Shown: positions 1-8,105 of the stretch, one piece after another
How positions within the stretch are numbered: the first letter of the stretch is position 1
Layout: the number at the start of each line of letters is the position of its first letter
Source: Bacillota bacterium
GTDB taxonomy: Bacteria > Bacillota > Bacilli > Paenibacillales > NBRC-103111
Assembly: GCA_023393235.1 (NCBI GenBank)
Contig: JAEWMH010000107.1
Span: forward strand, 1 to 12,572
Direction: 5' to 3'
Length of the DNA: 12,572 nt
The notes under the pieces: generated by a model
The model's input: only the letters and a program-made list of their open reading frames with translations
Database searches by the model: none
Told to the model about the DNA's origin: nothing
Made by a program: the position numbers and the translations under genes

Positions 1-1
1 G

Positions 2-124
2 TTCAATCCGTTCACTCCCATTCACTTTGGTCATATATTCAGCATGCCCCGGGAGTTTGGATTCATGACCCTTGTACAGAAGGCAATTTCTTCTGAGGGA
101 ATGGCCGGAGGGAGGACGGAGTGA
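2..124 (+). CDS. C-terminal fragment of an unidentified protein, cut by the window edge
   Basis: One forward frame is open from the window edge to a TGA at 122-124 and gives about 40 residues, starting FNPFTPIHFGHIFSMPREFG and ending in GGRTE. The other two forward frames are not convincing. The composition reads like a real protein C-terminus, but there is too little to assign a family. It converges on the GH28 gene, with the repeat array and a terminator-like hairpin between them. The only support is the open frame, so a chance frame is possible. Confidence 0.4.
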   Translation, partial: FNPFTPIHFGHIFSMPREFGFMTLVQKAISSEGMAGGRTE

Positions 125-165
125 CCAAGTGGTTTTGGATCGATTTGGGAAAGTTGTGCAGCGCT

Positions 166-350
166 CTAACGGAAATCAGAGGCCGTTAGACAGTAAAATG
201 AGGCAGTCTGGAGCGCTAACGGAACACAGAGACTCTTAGAGAGGGGAAAAGCTTCGGATAGAGTGGTTTTAGCCGGCTAAGAGCTTCTCAGTTCCGTTAG
301 CCCCGAAAATGCGTGCAAATCTGACTCTAACGGTCGCATAGTTCCGTTAG
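166..350. repeat. Four-copy array of a 24-nt imperfect palindrome in mirror arrangement
   Basis: Four 24-nt units lie at 166-189, 216-239, 277-300 and 327-350. Each starts CTAA and ends TTAG, usually as CTAACGG or CCGTTAG, around a core resembling AANTCAGAG. The first two run on the plus strand and the last two are inverted. Starts are 50, 61 and 50 nt apart, so units 1 and 4, and 2 and 3, are both centred on position 258. The spacers after units 1 and 3 share AAAATG at the same offset. The array fills the gap between two convergent genes. I recall similar units as abundant in Paenibacillus intergenic DNA but cannot verify that here. The array could form an RNA structure or be a small non-autonomous element. 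Confidence 0.8.
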
Positions 351-377
351 CAGCCGCGACTGCAGCCCCAAACGTAC

Positions 378-413
378 AAAAAGCAGGCCCCGGATACAGT
401 AACCGGAGCCTGC
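378..413 (-). terminator. Intrinsic terminator of the GH operon
   Basis: Read on the minus strand, an 11-bp stem (403-413 with 383-393, one G-T wobble) with a 9-nt loop is followed by five T (378-382). It starts 16 nt beyond the GH28 stop codon. On the plus strand the same stem is followed by CTGTTTT, so it may also stop transcription from the left. Confidence 0.85.
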
Positions 414-429
414 CTGTTTTATCTTACGT

Positions 430-1947
430 TTAACCCAGCTTGCGGACGGGAACCGCTGCCGCGGACAGATCATTGCGCTCCAGCTCCAGGCGGGAGAGCT
501 CCGTATCTTCCAGAGTCAGGTATACCTCTGTTCCAGGTAACGCTGTGCTGTCGGACAGCCTTAGACCGGTGACCCGGTTCATCTCCAGCACGCTGATCCC
601 GGGTTTTGCCGCTGTGCCGCGGAAGCTGCGTACCCGCAGATCCTCCACGTCCTCGGCCGCCAAGGCCTGAGTCCAATGACGGTTGGGCTCGCCCTGCCAA
701 TGGATCTCCACGTCGCTTAGAGCTACGTCCTTGGCATAGTTCAGATACATGGCCGGCACCGGGTGGGGGAAGATGCCGCGGTCTGAGGGCTGGGTATCGA
801 AAACACCCCCGGGATAGCCGCTTTTCACCCGCATGGTTTGCTTCACGTTCCGGATGGTAATCCCTTCAATGATGCTCTCCGGGGAGCCGCCGATGAACAT
901 GCCTCCCTCGGATTCGATCAGGAGCTGATCGAAACGGATATTGCGGATTTTGCCAGGGGCAGGGGCGTCTGGTTTGTTGCGGCGTTCTGCGGTCATGAAG
1001 ATCGGCTCGGATTTACCCCACCATCCGCCATGACGCCGGTTGGTGTCTTCCTCATTGCTGAACAGGCGGGTTTCAATAAACAGGTTGGAGAACAGCATGT
1101 TTTCCATGGTTGCGCCGTCCCGGACCCAGATGCCTACGCCCCGGTTGGAATTGCGGATCACACAGTTGGACACGGTGATGTTGCGGATATCCCCGTGAGT
1201 CTCTGTACCGATTTTGATCGCCGAGTCATGGGATTGCAGGGTGCAGTTGGTCACGGTTATGTTCTCGCAGGCTCCGTAACGCTCCGCGCCGTATTTGGTG
1301 GCTTTGACCACAATGCAGTCATCACCGGTTTCAATGTGGCAGTTGGAGATATGCACATCCTGACAGCTGTCCGGATCGATGCCGTCGTTGTTGGGCCCGC
1401 GGACCTGGCCGAGAATCTTCACCCCGGTTACCGTTACCTGGCGGCAGCCGGTCATATGCATCCCCCAGGAGGAGGCGTGGTAGAGGGTCACATCCCGGAA
1501 GACCACATTCACGCAGCCCTCCAGATCGATAAGCTTGGGACGGAACTCACGAATGATCTTCAACACCGTGTCCGAACCTTCATCCTCCGGTTCCAGGAAC
1601 TGCTCGCCCCGTCCATCAATGGTGCCAAGTCCTGTAACGGCAATATTCACCGCATGGCGGGCACAGAGGAGAGCCTTGTTGCCTTGGCCCTCACTCAGAA
1701 ATTGTCCTGCGTCACCCTCGGGTGCGACGAAGTCCGCTTCCTCCATGCTGCTTAAGAGCCGCGCGGCGGGAGCCAGATGCAGCTCCACATAGGAGCGGAG
1801 CATCAGGGTGCCGGTAAGAAATGATCCCGCCGGGATGAGGACAGTGCCGCCTCCTTGCTCTGCGCAGGCGTCGATGGCCTGTTGTATGTTTGTGGTGGAG
1901 AGGGTAGTGCCGTCCCCGATTGCGCCGAAATCTTTGATGTTAATCAT
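430..1947 (-). CDS. Glycoside hydrolase family 28 (polygalacturonase/exo-galacturonosidase type)
   Basis: This 505-aa protein has the right-handed beta-helix repeat pattern of GH28 pectinases, which hydrolyse alpha-1,4 linkages to galacturonic acid in pectin or rhamnogalacturonan. The N-terminus (MINIKDFGAIGDG) is the usual opening of the family. NNDGID at about residues 186-191 and GDD at about 208-210 carry the three catalytic aspartates. SHDSAIKIGTETHGD (about 239-253) sits where the family's G-H-G segment lies, and GVGIWVRDG follows. There is no signal peptide, so it probably acts on imported oligosaccharides. I chose the ATG at 1945-1947, 12 nt behind AGGAGG. An in-frame TTG at 2007 would add 20 residues but places that ribosome binding site inside the gene. 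It lies 64 nt downstream of the GH106-like gene, almost certainly in the same operon. Exact substrate is not readable from sequence. Confidence 0.9.
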   Translation of the reverse strand: MINIKDFGAIGDGTTLSTTNIQQAIDACAEQGGGTVLIPAGSFLTGTLMLRSYVELHLAPAARLLSSMEEADFVAPEGDAGQFLSEGQGNKALLCARHAVNIAVTGLGTIDGRGEQFLEPEDEGSDTVLKIIREFRPKLIDLEGCVNVVFRDVTLYHASSWGMHMTGCRQVTVTGVKILGQVRGPNNDGIDPDSCQDVHISNCHIETGDDCIVVKATKYGAERYGACENITVTNCTLQSHDSAIKIGTETHGDIRNITVSNCVIRNSNRGVGIWVRDGATMENMLFSNLFIETRLFSNEEDTNRRHGGWWGKSEPIFMTAERRNKPDAPAPGKIRNIRFDQLLIESEGGMFIGGSPESIIEGITIRNVKQTMRVKSGYPGGVFDTQPSDRGIFPHPVPAMYLNYAKDVALSDVEIHWQGEPNRHWTQALAAEDVEDLRVRSFRGTAAKPGISVLEMNRVTGLRLSDSTALPGTEVYLTLEDTELSRLELERNDLSAAAVPVRKLG

Positions 1948-2011
1948 ATGTGTTTTAAGCCTCCTAGGTTTAGTAAACAGCAGGTCCATTACAGGCAGAG
2001 CTGACAATCAA

Positions 2012-5000
2012 TCATACCGGCTCCACCTTGTGCTGGATATAGTCAAAATATTTGCCTTCCAATAGGCCGATAAGTGTGCTGGTCACCCGCACTTCCAGCT
2101 CATTGGAACCTTGCCGCAGCAGACTGGCATCCGCCTCCCAGGTGTAGGGAGACCAAAGCCGGACTCCCAGAGGCTCCCCGTTCAGCAAGATCTCCACCGG
2201 ATCATGGGGAAGCCAATCGCGGAAGCTTAAGGACAACCGGTCCGCCTGGGGAAGCTCGTCCAGCTCGAAGCTCTTGCGGAAGGACCACACCCCTGCATAA
2301 TACGGATAACCCGGATAATAGGTATCCATAACCAGGCTATCCGCCGCTGTCGGAGGTTCGGCAAGCACAGGAGCTCCGTTTTCCCCGAAGGTCACCCCAA
2401 AGTCTCCGTACAGGTACAGCGCATCGGTGACACCGTCCCAATCATGGCTTACGCTCACATGGACAACAAGCTCATTCCAGCCCACTACAAGGGCATTTTT
2501 GACCGGGCAAAGCAGGTTGGAATTGTCATAAACCAAAGCCCGCCGGAAATCGTCCGGATGGAAGGGGTGGTTGTTCAGCTCCAGGCTCCAACTGCCGCGG
2601 ATTGCTGATTCATCCATTAACAAGCTGCACTCCCCGGGTACACGGGATACATAGAACCGGGTCCGGTAGGTGCAAGCCAACGGATAGTCTACCCTAAGCT
2701 TCTTGGGCGTGCCGAATATCTGCGAGAAGGAAAGGGGAAGCCGGTCCTCCTGGGCCAGATCCTCACATTGGTCGATAAAAGTTTTGGCGGCCACGATAGC
2801 GGACTCGTCCGAATCGCCAACAGATAGCCGGAAAAACTCCAGGCGCAGCGCGTTAGGTTGAAGGGCGGTGTGCTGCCAGGGTCCTTCAGCACCTAAGCTG
2901 AGGCTCCAGTTTTTGGTTGATGGGGTGGCTGCTCTGCTAACAGCTTCCGCAAGGTCTGAGTCAGCCCCTGCACCTTCCGCTGCCGCCGGACGAATCCGGA
3001 GCAGGAAGGAGCCGTAGGGAGCCACTTCGCAGGCAATGGAGATTTCCGTGCCTGCTTCCTCCATAAACAAGGGCTCAACCTCACCGGTTTCCAAATCCAG
3101 CAACTCTGCCTGTATGAGCTTCTGCCCGCAGGCATCTCCCCAGACCTGAATGGGATCCAGCCGGATGGTACAACTGTGGGCTTGTCCCTCCTGGTTGGCA
3201 GCGAATACCACATAAGACCCGTCCGGCATAAACCGGCATTGCAGGAGAAAAGGAGCCTCCTCACCGCCGAAGTCTAGTGTAACGGTTCTGGGCAAGGTCT
3301 TTTCCAGCAGCGAATCCAGCACGGGAAGCGCCAATTCTTCTTTCTTTTCCGCAAAAGGAATGAAGCAGCACCGCGCCAGGTTCGGCAGTTGGGCTTCCTC
3401 CGTATTCGTCGTCACCACATGAAACAGTGCTGCAGCTTCCGCAGCCGCAGGACTGCCTTCCTGGATCAGCTCAGACGGCAGGCTGCCCATGGAGATAAGC
3501 CTGCCTCCCGACGCAGCAAACTCCTGCAGTTTCGTCCATGCCGCCGACTCCAGATTGGTCACCGGAGGCAGTATCAGCACAGAGTAGCTTGCTTTGCCGA
3601 TGATCAGACGGCTATCCTCCACTGATGCCTCCGCCAGAATCTCCGGGTCCATGTGGTCAAAATCCCGCCGGGTCTGCAGCAGATGGCAGGAGAGCTGCGT
3701 CCAGGCTTCCTTCAGCCGTTCCATGGTCTGACGCTCTACAGCACTGGTTCCAGCGTACTCAAAATGATGCAAAGGATTGGACCGGTGTGTCCACATGGAG
3801 GTGGTAGGATCAAGCAACGCGATCCGGATATCCGCCTTACCTGTAGACATGATATAGCTGAGCCGTGCCGCATAATCCGCCAACCCCTTGAAGTTCGGCC
3901 AATAGGGATTCTGGTAGAATTGGGAGGGGGGGGCGTCATGCTGGGTCAGCCCGTCCACCGTATAGAAAAAAGCATGAAACGTATACATATTGGTGCCCAT
4001 GGCCGCCATCCGGTCAATCATCCACTTGGCATCCTGCAGGTTCATGGACCAGCCGACGCTGTGGAAGCATTCGTCCAGGCAGCGCTCTCTGCCCAATTGG
4101 CGGGCGATGGAGCTGGCCATCTTCGGATTGTCCCGGAAGCTGGCAGCGTACCGGCGGAGCACCCAAGGCAAGGGACGCCCCAGCTTCTCATGGGCGCTGT
4201 CACCACCGGGAATATGGCTGAACCGCTGGGTGGTCATCCGAAAGGAGGGCACCTCGGCCACATATTGAAGCCCGTGTGTTTCGCACCAGTCATACACCTG
4301 CTTGTGGTAGGAGCCGGTCATAAGCTCATGGACGGTCTGGTAATAGTCATAACGGATGCGCGGTGCATCGGGATACGCTTCATGGGTAATGGCAGGCAGG
4401 TGGGCGATAAGCGAATACTCGTTGCGCGCGAGGAAGGCTTCCTCCAGCTTGGGCGACCAAGGGATACTGCCCAATAGCCCCACCTCATCAGTGAACATGC
4501 CCTTGACCGTACCTCCGAATTCATCTCCAAAATACTTGGCGTACCGCTCATGGGTCAGCCGGATGAAGGTCGCCATGGCTTCCCGGTTGCACGGATCCAC
4601 ATAGGTGCCGTAATATTTGAAGTCCTGAATTTCCTCCTCCTGGTAAATCATCACTTCCCAGGCCCGGCTGTCTGCCGGGGACTGCCATTCCAGAGCGTAT
4701 TGGGTGTTGTATGTAAAAAAACGCTTCTGGTTATATGTGGTCAGGCCGGTTTTCTGGAAGATAGGCTCCGTCTGGATATTGCCAATATAGTCTGCGATAT
4801 CTATTGCTTCGTCCCATATGTACCCGCCATCCTCTGCAACCGGGACAGCCTTGGCGGACAGCACCTTGGCCCAGGGCAGCTCCAGCTTCACCAGTTCTCC
4901 GGCGGCAACGCGGGCTTGTTTGACCACGAGGGTTTTGTGTTTGGCGTCGGGATGCAGCAGTGTCACTTCCCCGCCGGCGATACCACTCGGGTAGGGATAT

Positions 5001-5254
5001 TCGTCATAGAGCCATACCTGCAGACCGGCTTGTTTGGCGGCAAGAATAGCCGTGCGCACCTTGGCGAACCAACGCTCCGACAGGTACGGGATCTGCAACC
5101 CTTGGCGCGGGCAGATAAAAAAACCGCCTACCCCTTTATCCGCCATCTCGCGGATTTGCCGTTCGATCTCCGCATCCTCCATCTTCCCGTTCCAGAACCA
5201 AAAGGGCATAATCCGGAAGTCATTGCCGGGATTTTTAAACAGAGCATCCTCCAC
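2012..5254 (-). CDS. GH106-like glycoside hydrolase (alpha-L-rhamnosidase-related)
   Basis: The 1080-aa protein opens with MPFWFWNG (16-23), then a helix and GVGGFFICPRQGLQIPYLS (41-59), the pattern of the large GH106-related hydrolases. A TIM-barrel region follows, with GLQVWLYDEYPYPSG (77-91), FTDEVG (254-259), YVAEVPS (331-337) and DECF (394-397); acidic residues in these are the candidate catalytic ones. The middle (about 480-700) resembles the glutamine-amidotransferase-like module of such enzymes, and the C-terminal part (about 880-1075) looks like galactose-binding jelly-roll domains. No signal peptide is visible. The start is a GTG at 5252-5254, nine nt behind AGGAGG. With the downstream GH28 gene it suggests removal of rhamnose and galacturonate units from rhamnogalacturonan oligomers in the cytoplasm. 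The rhamnosidase activity is inferred by family resemblance; another deoxy-sugar specificity is possible. Confidence 0.75.
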   Translation of the reverse strand: MEDALFKNPGNDFRIMPFWFWNGKMEDAEIERQIREMADKGVGGFFICPRQGLQIPYLSERWFAKVRTAILAAKQAGLQVWLYDEYPYPSGIAGGEVTLLHPDAKHKTLVVKQARVAAGELVKLELPWAKVLSAKAVPVAEDGGYIWDEAIDIADYIGNIQTEPIFQKTGLTTYNQKRFFTYNTQYALEWQSPADSRAWEVMIYQEEEIQDFKYYGTYVDPCNREAMATFIRLTHERYAKYFGDEFGGTVKGMFTDEVGLLGSIPWSPKLEEAFLARNEYSLIAHLPAITHEAYPDAPRIRYDYYQTVHELMTGSYHKQVYDWCETHGLQYVAEVPSFRMTTQRFSHIPGGDSAHEKLGRPLPWVLRRYAASFRDNPKMASSIARQLGRERCLDECFHSVGWSMNLQDAKWMIDRMAAMGTNMYTFHAFFYTVDGLTQHDAPPSQFYQNPYWPNFKGLADYAARLSYIMSTGKADIRIALLDPTTSMWTHRSNPLHHFEYAGTSAVERQTMERLKEAWTQLSCHLLQTRRDFDHMDPEILAEASVEDSRLIIGKASYSVLILPPVTNLESAAWTKLQEFAASGGRLISMGSLPSELIQEGSPAAAEAAALFHVVTTNTEEAQLPNLARCCFIPFAEKKEELALPVLDSLLEKTLPRTVTLDFGGEEAPFLLQCRFMPDGSYVVFAANQEGQAHSCTIRLDPIQVWGDACGQKLIQAELLDLETGEVEPLFMEEAGTEISIACEVAPYGSFLLRIRPAAAEGAGADSDLAEAVSRAATPSTKNWSLSLGAEGPWQHTALQPNALRLEFFRLSVGDSDESAIVAAKTFIDQCEDLAQEDRLPLSFSQIFGTPKKLRVDYPLACTYRTRFYVSRVPGECSLLMDESAIRGSWSLELNNHPFHPDDFRRALVYDNSNLLCPVKNALVVGWNELVVHVSVSHDWDGVTDALYLYGDFGVTFGENGAPVLAEPPTAADSLVMDTYYPGYPYYAGVWSFRKSFELDELPQADRLSLSFRDWLPHDPVEILLNGEPLGVRLWSPYTWEADASLLRQGSNELEVRVTSTLIGLLEGKYFDYIQHKVEPV

Positions 5255-5275
5255 TTGTGTTTGCCTCCTGTCTCA

Positions 5276-5303
5276 ATTGTAACCAAGTCCATACCCTTAC
5301 AAT
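5276..5303. promoter_or_regulatory. Inverted repeat ATTGTAA-N14-TTACAAT, possible operator of the GH operon
   Basis: Two perfect 7-nt half-sites (5276-5282 and 5297-5303) lie 14 nt apart, with centres 21 bp apart or two helical turns. The right half overlaps the proposed -10 box of the GH operon, a fitting place for a sugar-responsive repressor. No regulator gene lies in the window, and a hairpin in the mRNA leader is an alternative reading. Confidence 0.3.
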
Positions 5304-5329
5304 GTAGCGGTTTTGCCCTTTTCCGGCAA
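5301..5329 (-). promoter_or_regulatory. Candidate sigma-A promoter of the GH106-like/GH28 operon
   Basis: On the minus strand TTGCCG (5324-5329) is separated by 17 nt from TACATT (5301-5306), four of six matches in each box. It sits between the namA terminator and the GTG start, leaving a leader of about 40 nt. The match is moderate. Confidence 0.35.
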
Positions 5330-5390
5330 TCTTCATTTCTTGCTGCGGTTTGGACTGGATTCGCACTTTTTTGCTCTAGCCCCACAGAAG

Positions 5391-5418
5391 CCAAAAAAAC
5401 CCGCTCAAGAGAGCAGGT
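5391..5418 (-). terminator. Intrinsic terminator of namA
   Basis: Read on the minus strand, an 8-bp stem ACCTGCTC/GAGCGGGT with loop TCTT is followed by a run of T (5393-5398). It begins 17 nt after the namA stop and separates namA from the GH operon. Confidence 0.85.
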
Positions 5419-5435
5419 CTTTACCTTTTCCTATC

Positions 5436-6458
5436 TTACGCCCTTGTAATCCAGCCTCGCTCGTAGGGGGCGGGAGCCTGGAGAGAAACCCCCAGCTCTG
5501 CAGCGGCGGTCCGGGGCCAATAGGGATCCCGCAAAAACGCCCGTCCGATAAAAATCAGATCGGCCTGGTCCGAAGCCAGAACCTCCTCCGCGTACCCTCC
5601 TGTGCTGATTAGACCCACCGCTCCGGTAGCAATGCCCGCTTCCTTGCGGATATCGGCCGCATAAGGCACCTGGTAGCCCGGATAAAACCTGATGTCCGCC
5701 GGCACCACTCCACCCGTGCTGGTATCGATCAGATCCACACCCAAGGCCTTCATCTCCCGGGCAAAATAGAGGACATCCTCCCGCGTATTACCTCCCTGCG
5801 CATATTCCTCTGCCGAAATCCGGACAAACAGGGCACCCGGCTTTTCCCTCTTCACAGCCTCAATCACCTGACGGAGCAGGGTAAAGCGGTTCTCCCGGGA
5901 GCCGCCGTATTGGTCCTGTCTGTGATTGGTTAACGGGGACAAAAACTCGTTCAGCAGATAACCGTGGGCAGCGTGCAGCTCCACCACATCGAAGCCTGCC
6001 TGCACCGCTCTTTTGGCAGCGGCGGCAAAAGCCGCGATCACCTGGGCGATTCCATCGGCTGTTAATTCCTCCGGTACCGGCATATCCGGGAACGCCACCG
6101 GGGACGGGGCAACGCCTTTGGCTGCTGCTGTAGTTTTGCGGCCGGCATGGCCCAACTGTATGCCCGCTTTGGACCCGGCTTGATGGATAGCCTCCACCAG
6201 TGCGGTGAGTGCAGGCATTTGGCTGTCCTCCCAAATTCCCAAATCCCGGACGCTGATCCGTCCCTCCGGGAGCACCGCAGTTGATTCCAGAAGGATCAAA
6301 CCCGCTAGACCAACAGCGCGGCTGACGTAGTGGGTAACATGCCAGGGGGTGACAATGCCGTCCTCCTTGTGGACGGAATACATGCACATGGGGGACATGA
6401 CAATCCGGTTCTTCAGCTCAACCCCGCCGATTTTGGCAGTGGAAAATAGCGTGCTCAT
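5436..6458 (-). CDS. namA: NADPH dehydrogenase NamA, Old Yellow Enzyme family
   Basis: A 340-aa FMN-dependent ene-reductase of the YqjM/NamA class, which reduces activated C=C bonds of enals, enones and some nitro compounds with NADPH in the cytosol. Length agrees with Bacillus subtilis YqjM (338 aa, from memory). Visible landmarks are SPMCMYS (22-28), with the flavin-tuning Cys25 and Tyr27 of this subclass; TPWHVTHYVSRA, typical of the family; ELHAAHGYLLNEF, with the two active-site histidines; and the C-terminal YERGW, whose Arg334 corresponds to the arginine finger reaching the neighbouring subunit. AAGGAGG lies 7 nt before the ATG at 6456-6458. It is monocistronic, transcribed away from dacF, with its own terminator. 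Its physiological substrate cannot be told from context. Confidence 0.93.
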   Translation of the reverse strand: MSTLFSTAKIGGVELKNRIVMSPMCMYSVHKEDGIVTPWHVTHYVSRAVGLAGLILLESTAVLPEGRISVRDLGIWEDSQMPALTALVEAIHQAGSKAGIQLGHAGRKTTAAAKGVAPSPVAFPDMPVPEELTADGIAQVIAAFAAAAKRAVQAGFDVVELHAAHGYLLNEFLSPLTNHRQDQYGGSRENRFTLLRQVIEAVKREKPGALFVRISAEEYAQGGNTREDVLYFAREMKALGVDLIDTSTGGVVPADIRFYPGYQVPYAADIRKEAGIATGAVGLISTGGYAEEVLASDQADLIFIGRAFLRDPYWPRTAAAELGVSLQAPAPYERGWITRA

Positions 6459-6585
6459 AAGAAAGCCTCCTTTTGGGCGGAAAGAAATTGTTTCTTATTG
6501 TTTTAATAGAGGGTTAATCGATAAGAGTAATCGTAATTCATCACCGGGGAATGCGCAACTGAACCGTCCGCATTTTCTGGATTGA

Positions 6586-6614
6586 GAATATTTTCCACAG
6601 AGATGGGCGATACT
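6586..6614 (+). promoter_or_regulatory. Candidate sigma-F/sigma-G promoter of dacF
   Basis: GAATA (6586-6590) is followed after 15 nt by GGCGATACT (6606-6614). The second box fits the sigma-F -10 pattern GGNNANANT and the first fits 4 of 5 of GYATA. The same DNA partly fits the sigma-G pattern. Forespore expression of dacF is known in B. subtilis, which supports the reading. Transcription would start about 45 nt before the dacF ATG. Confidence 0.5.
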
Positions 6615-6666
6615 GGTAAGCAGGATGTGGATCTGCGACATTTTTTTAGGAGGGAATTGAGAACCG

Positions 6667-7842
6667 ATGCCAAGAAAGATAGGATTGACCACACTAGTAT
6701 GTCTGCTTTTGGCTGGAATCATGATGCCTTACGCTTTGGCCGAGGAGAAACAGGCCGCCCCTGTGGACCTTAGCCCCAATGCCCGCTCGTCCATTCTGAT
6801 GGATGCAGATACGGGTACTGTCATATTCGAGAAGAATCCCGACGAGAAGCTGCCCCCGGCCAGTATTACGAAGATTATGACCATGCTCTTGACCATGGAG
6901 GCCATTGATCAAGGCAAGCTGGCTATGGATGAAAAAGTCCGGACCAGCGAATATGCAGCATCCATGGGCGGGTCGCAGATTTTCCTGGAGGTTGGGGAGG
7001 AAATGACGGTCCAGGATATGCTGAAGGGAATCGCTATGGCCTCCGGCAATGATGCCTCTGTGGCGATGGCCGAGAAAATCGGCGGGTCGGAGCAAGGCTT
7101 CGTGCAGATGATGAACGATAAGGCCAAGGAGCTGGGCATGAACAATACCCACTTCGTGAATCCCAACGGACTGCCGGCCGAGAATCATTTCACCACAGCC
7201 CGGGATATCGCCATCATGTCCCGTGAGCTGCTGAAGCATGAGGGGATCACGCAATTTACCAGCCAATACCAGGATTATCTGCGGAAGGATTCGGCCAAAC
7301 CCTTCTGGCTGGTGAATACCAATAAACTGGTGCGCTTCTACCCGGGAGCTGACGGCCTGAAGACCGGCTATACCGGTGAAGCGAAGTTCTGTCTGTCCGC
7401 TACGGCCAAACGGGATAATTTCCGTGTGGTGACGGTGGTGCTGGGCGAACCGGATACCAAAACACGCAACGCCGAGGTGACCAAGCTCTTCGATTATGCA
7501 TTCTCTCAATATACCAACCAGCTGATCGTCAAAACCGGTGATGCTTTAGGCGATGTGAAGGTGAAAAAGGGCAAACCCGAAACCTTCCCGCTGACCGCAC
7601 CGCATCAATACAGCGTGCTCCTGAAGAAGGGTGAAGCCGGGCAGGATCTCCGCCACGAGCTGCAGTTGGACGAGGGCTTGAAGGCTCCCATCGCAGCAGG
7701 AACGCCTATCGGCAAGATTATCGTATATAAGGGCGACCAGAAGCTGACGGAGTTCCCCGTGGAGGCTCCCATGGACATCCCCGAAGCCGGCTTCTGGGAT
7801 ATGCTGAAGCGTACGGCGGGACGGCTGTTCTTCCTGGACTAA
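6667..7842 (+). CDS. dacF: D-alanyl-D-alanine carboxypeptidase, DacF type
   Basis: A 391-aa class-C low-molecular-weight penicillin-binding protein that removes the terminal D-Ala from peptidoglycan stem peptides. DacF acts in forming spore peptidoglycan. A signal peptide with a hydrophobic core covers residues 1-25, with likely cleavage after ALA before EEKQ. The serine peptidase motifs are all present: SITK (66-69, nucleophile Ser66), SGN (126-128) and KTG (232-234). The C-terminal part after about 285 is the beta-rich PBP5_C-like domain, and GFWDMLKRTAGRLFFL at the end is an amphipathic membrane anchor. AGGAGGG lies 12 nt before the ATG, a long but usable spacing; an in-frame stop at 6658 prevents an earlier start. 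It is followed by spoIIAA after 263 nt, the order known from Bacillus. Confidence 0.93.
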   Translation: MPRKIGLTTLVCLLLAGIMMPYALAEEKQAAPVDLSPNARSSILMDADTGTVIFEKNPDEKLPPASITKIMTMLLTMEAIDQGKLAMDEKVRTSEYAASMGGSQIFLEVGEEMTVQDMLKGIAMASGNDASVAMAEKIGGSEQGFVQMMNDKAKELGMNNTHFVNPNGLPAENHFTTARDIAIMSRELLKHEGITQFTSQYQDYLRKDSAKPFWLVNTNKLVRFYPGADGLKTGYTGEAKFCLSATAKRDNFRVVTVVLGEPDTKTRNAEVTKLFDYAFSQYTNQLIVKTGDALGDVKVKKGKPETFPLTAPHQYSVLLKKGEAGQDLRHELQLDEGLKAPIAAGTPIGKIIVYKGDQKLTEFPVEAPMDIPEAGFWDMLKRTAGRLFFLD

Positions 7843-7843
7843 C

Positions 7844-7859
7844 GCAGGCGTAAGCCTGC
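7844..7859. repeat. Hairpin just after dacF, without a T-run
   Basis: GCAGGC-GTAA-GCCTGC forms a perfect 6-bp stem two nt after the dacF stop. It lacks a following T-run, so it probably does not terminate efficiently. This is compatible with read-through from dacF into the spoIIA genes. Confidence 0.5.
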
Positions 7860-7936
7860 TGCCCTTCGCAAATCCTGCCTGTTTTTGGAGAAGGCATCCG
7901 CACTTTCTGGCTGTTTTCTTCTAGTTTTGTCGGCAG

Positions 7937-7966
7937 GCAGGAATCCATTTCTTGGGTGTAGAATGT
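7937..7966 (+). promoter_or_regulatory. Candidate sigma-H promoter of the spoIIA operon
   Basis: GCAGGAATC (7937-7945) matches the sigma-H -35 pattern RNAGGAWWW at 8 of 9. After 12 nt, GTAGAATGT (7958-7966) matches the -10 pattern RNNGAATWW at 8 of 9. The B. subtilis spoIIA operon is driven by sigma-H with Spo0A~P. A weak Spo0A-box-like TGTCGGC (5 of 7) lies at 7928-7934, just upstream of the -35; alone it would not be convincing. The predicted leader to spoIIAA is about 130 nt. Confidence 0.65.
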
Positions 7967-8015
7967 GTCTCACATGCCAGATAAACCCCCATGCCGTTTC
8001 TTGGAAGCTGCCTTC

Positions 8016-8034
8016 AAACCGGCTTTGCCGGTTT
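8016..8034. repeat. Hairpin in the spoIIA leader
   Basis: AAACCGGC-TTT-GCCGGTTT is a perfect 8-bp stem with a 3-nt loop in the predicted 5' leader of spoIIAA, about 70 nt before its start codon. No T-run follows. It may stabilise the mRNA; no function is shown. Confidence 0.5.
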
Positions 8035-8105
8035 CGGAGCTCTTCATAACCTTATCCGTCCGTGGCGTGGACCAGGTTATTTGAGACAGAGGAGTGAGCA
8101 CACGA

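Noticed and set aside
166..350. Repeat array as a CRISPR
   Set aside because: Only four copies, two inverted relative to the others, internally variable, with no cas genes nearby.
838..1755. 305-codon open frame on the plus strand
   Set aside because: It lies wholly antisense to the GH28 gene, which has clear family motifs and a ribosome binding site. High G+C favours such long shadow frames.
3653..4477. 274-codon open frame on the plus strand
   Set aside because: Antisense shadow of the GH106-like gene, with no ribosome binding site or recognisable motif.
6481..6580. Promoter of namA on the minus strand
   Set aside because: The best pair, TTGCGC and TACGAT 17 nt apart, has weak matches, so I did not list it as a feature.
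6694..7509. 271-codon open frame on the minus strand
   Set aside because: Antisense shadow of dacF, whose three catalytic motifs are intact on the plus strand.
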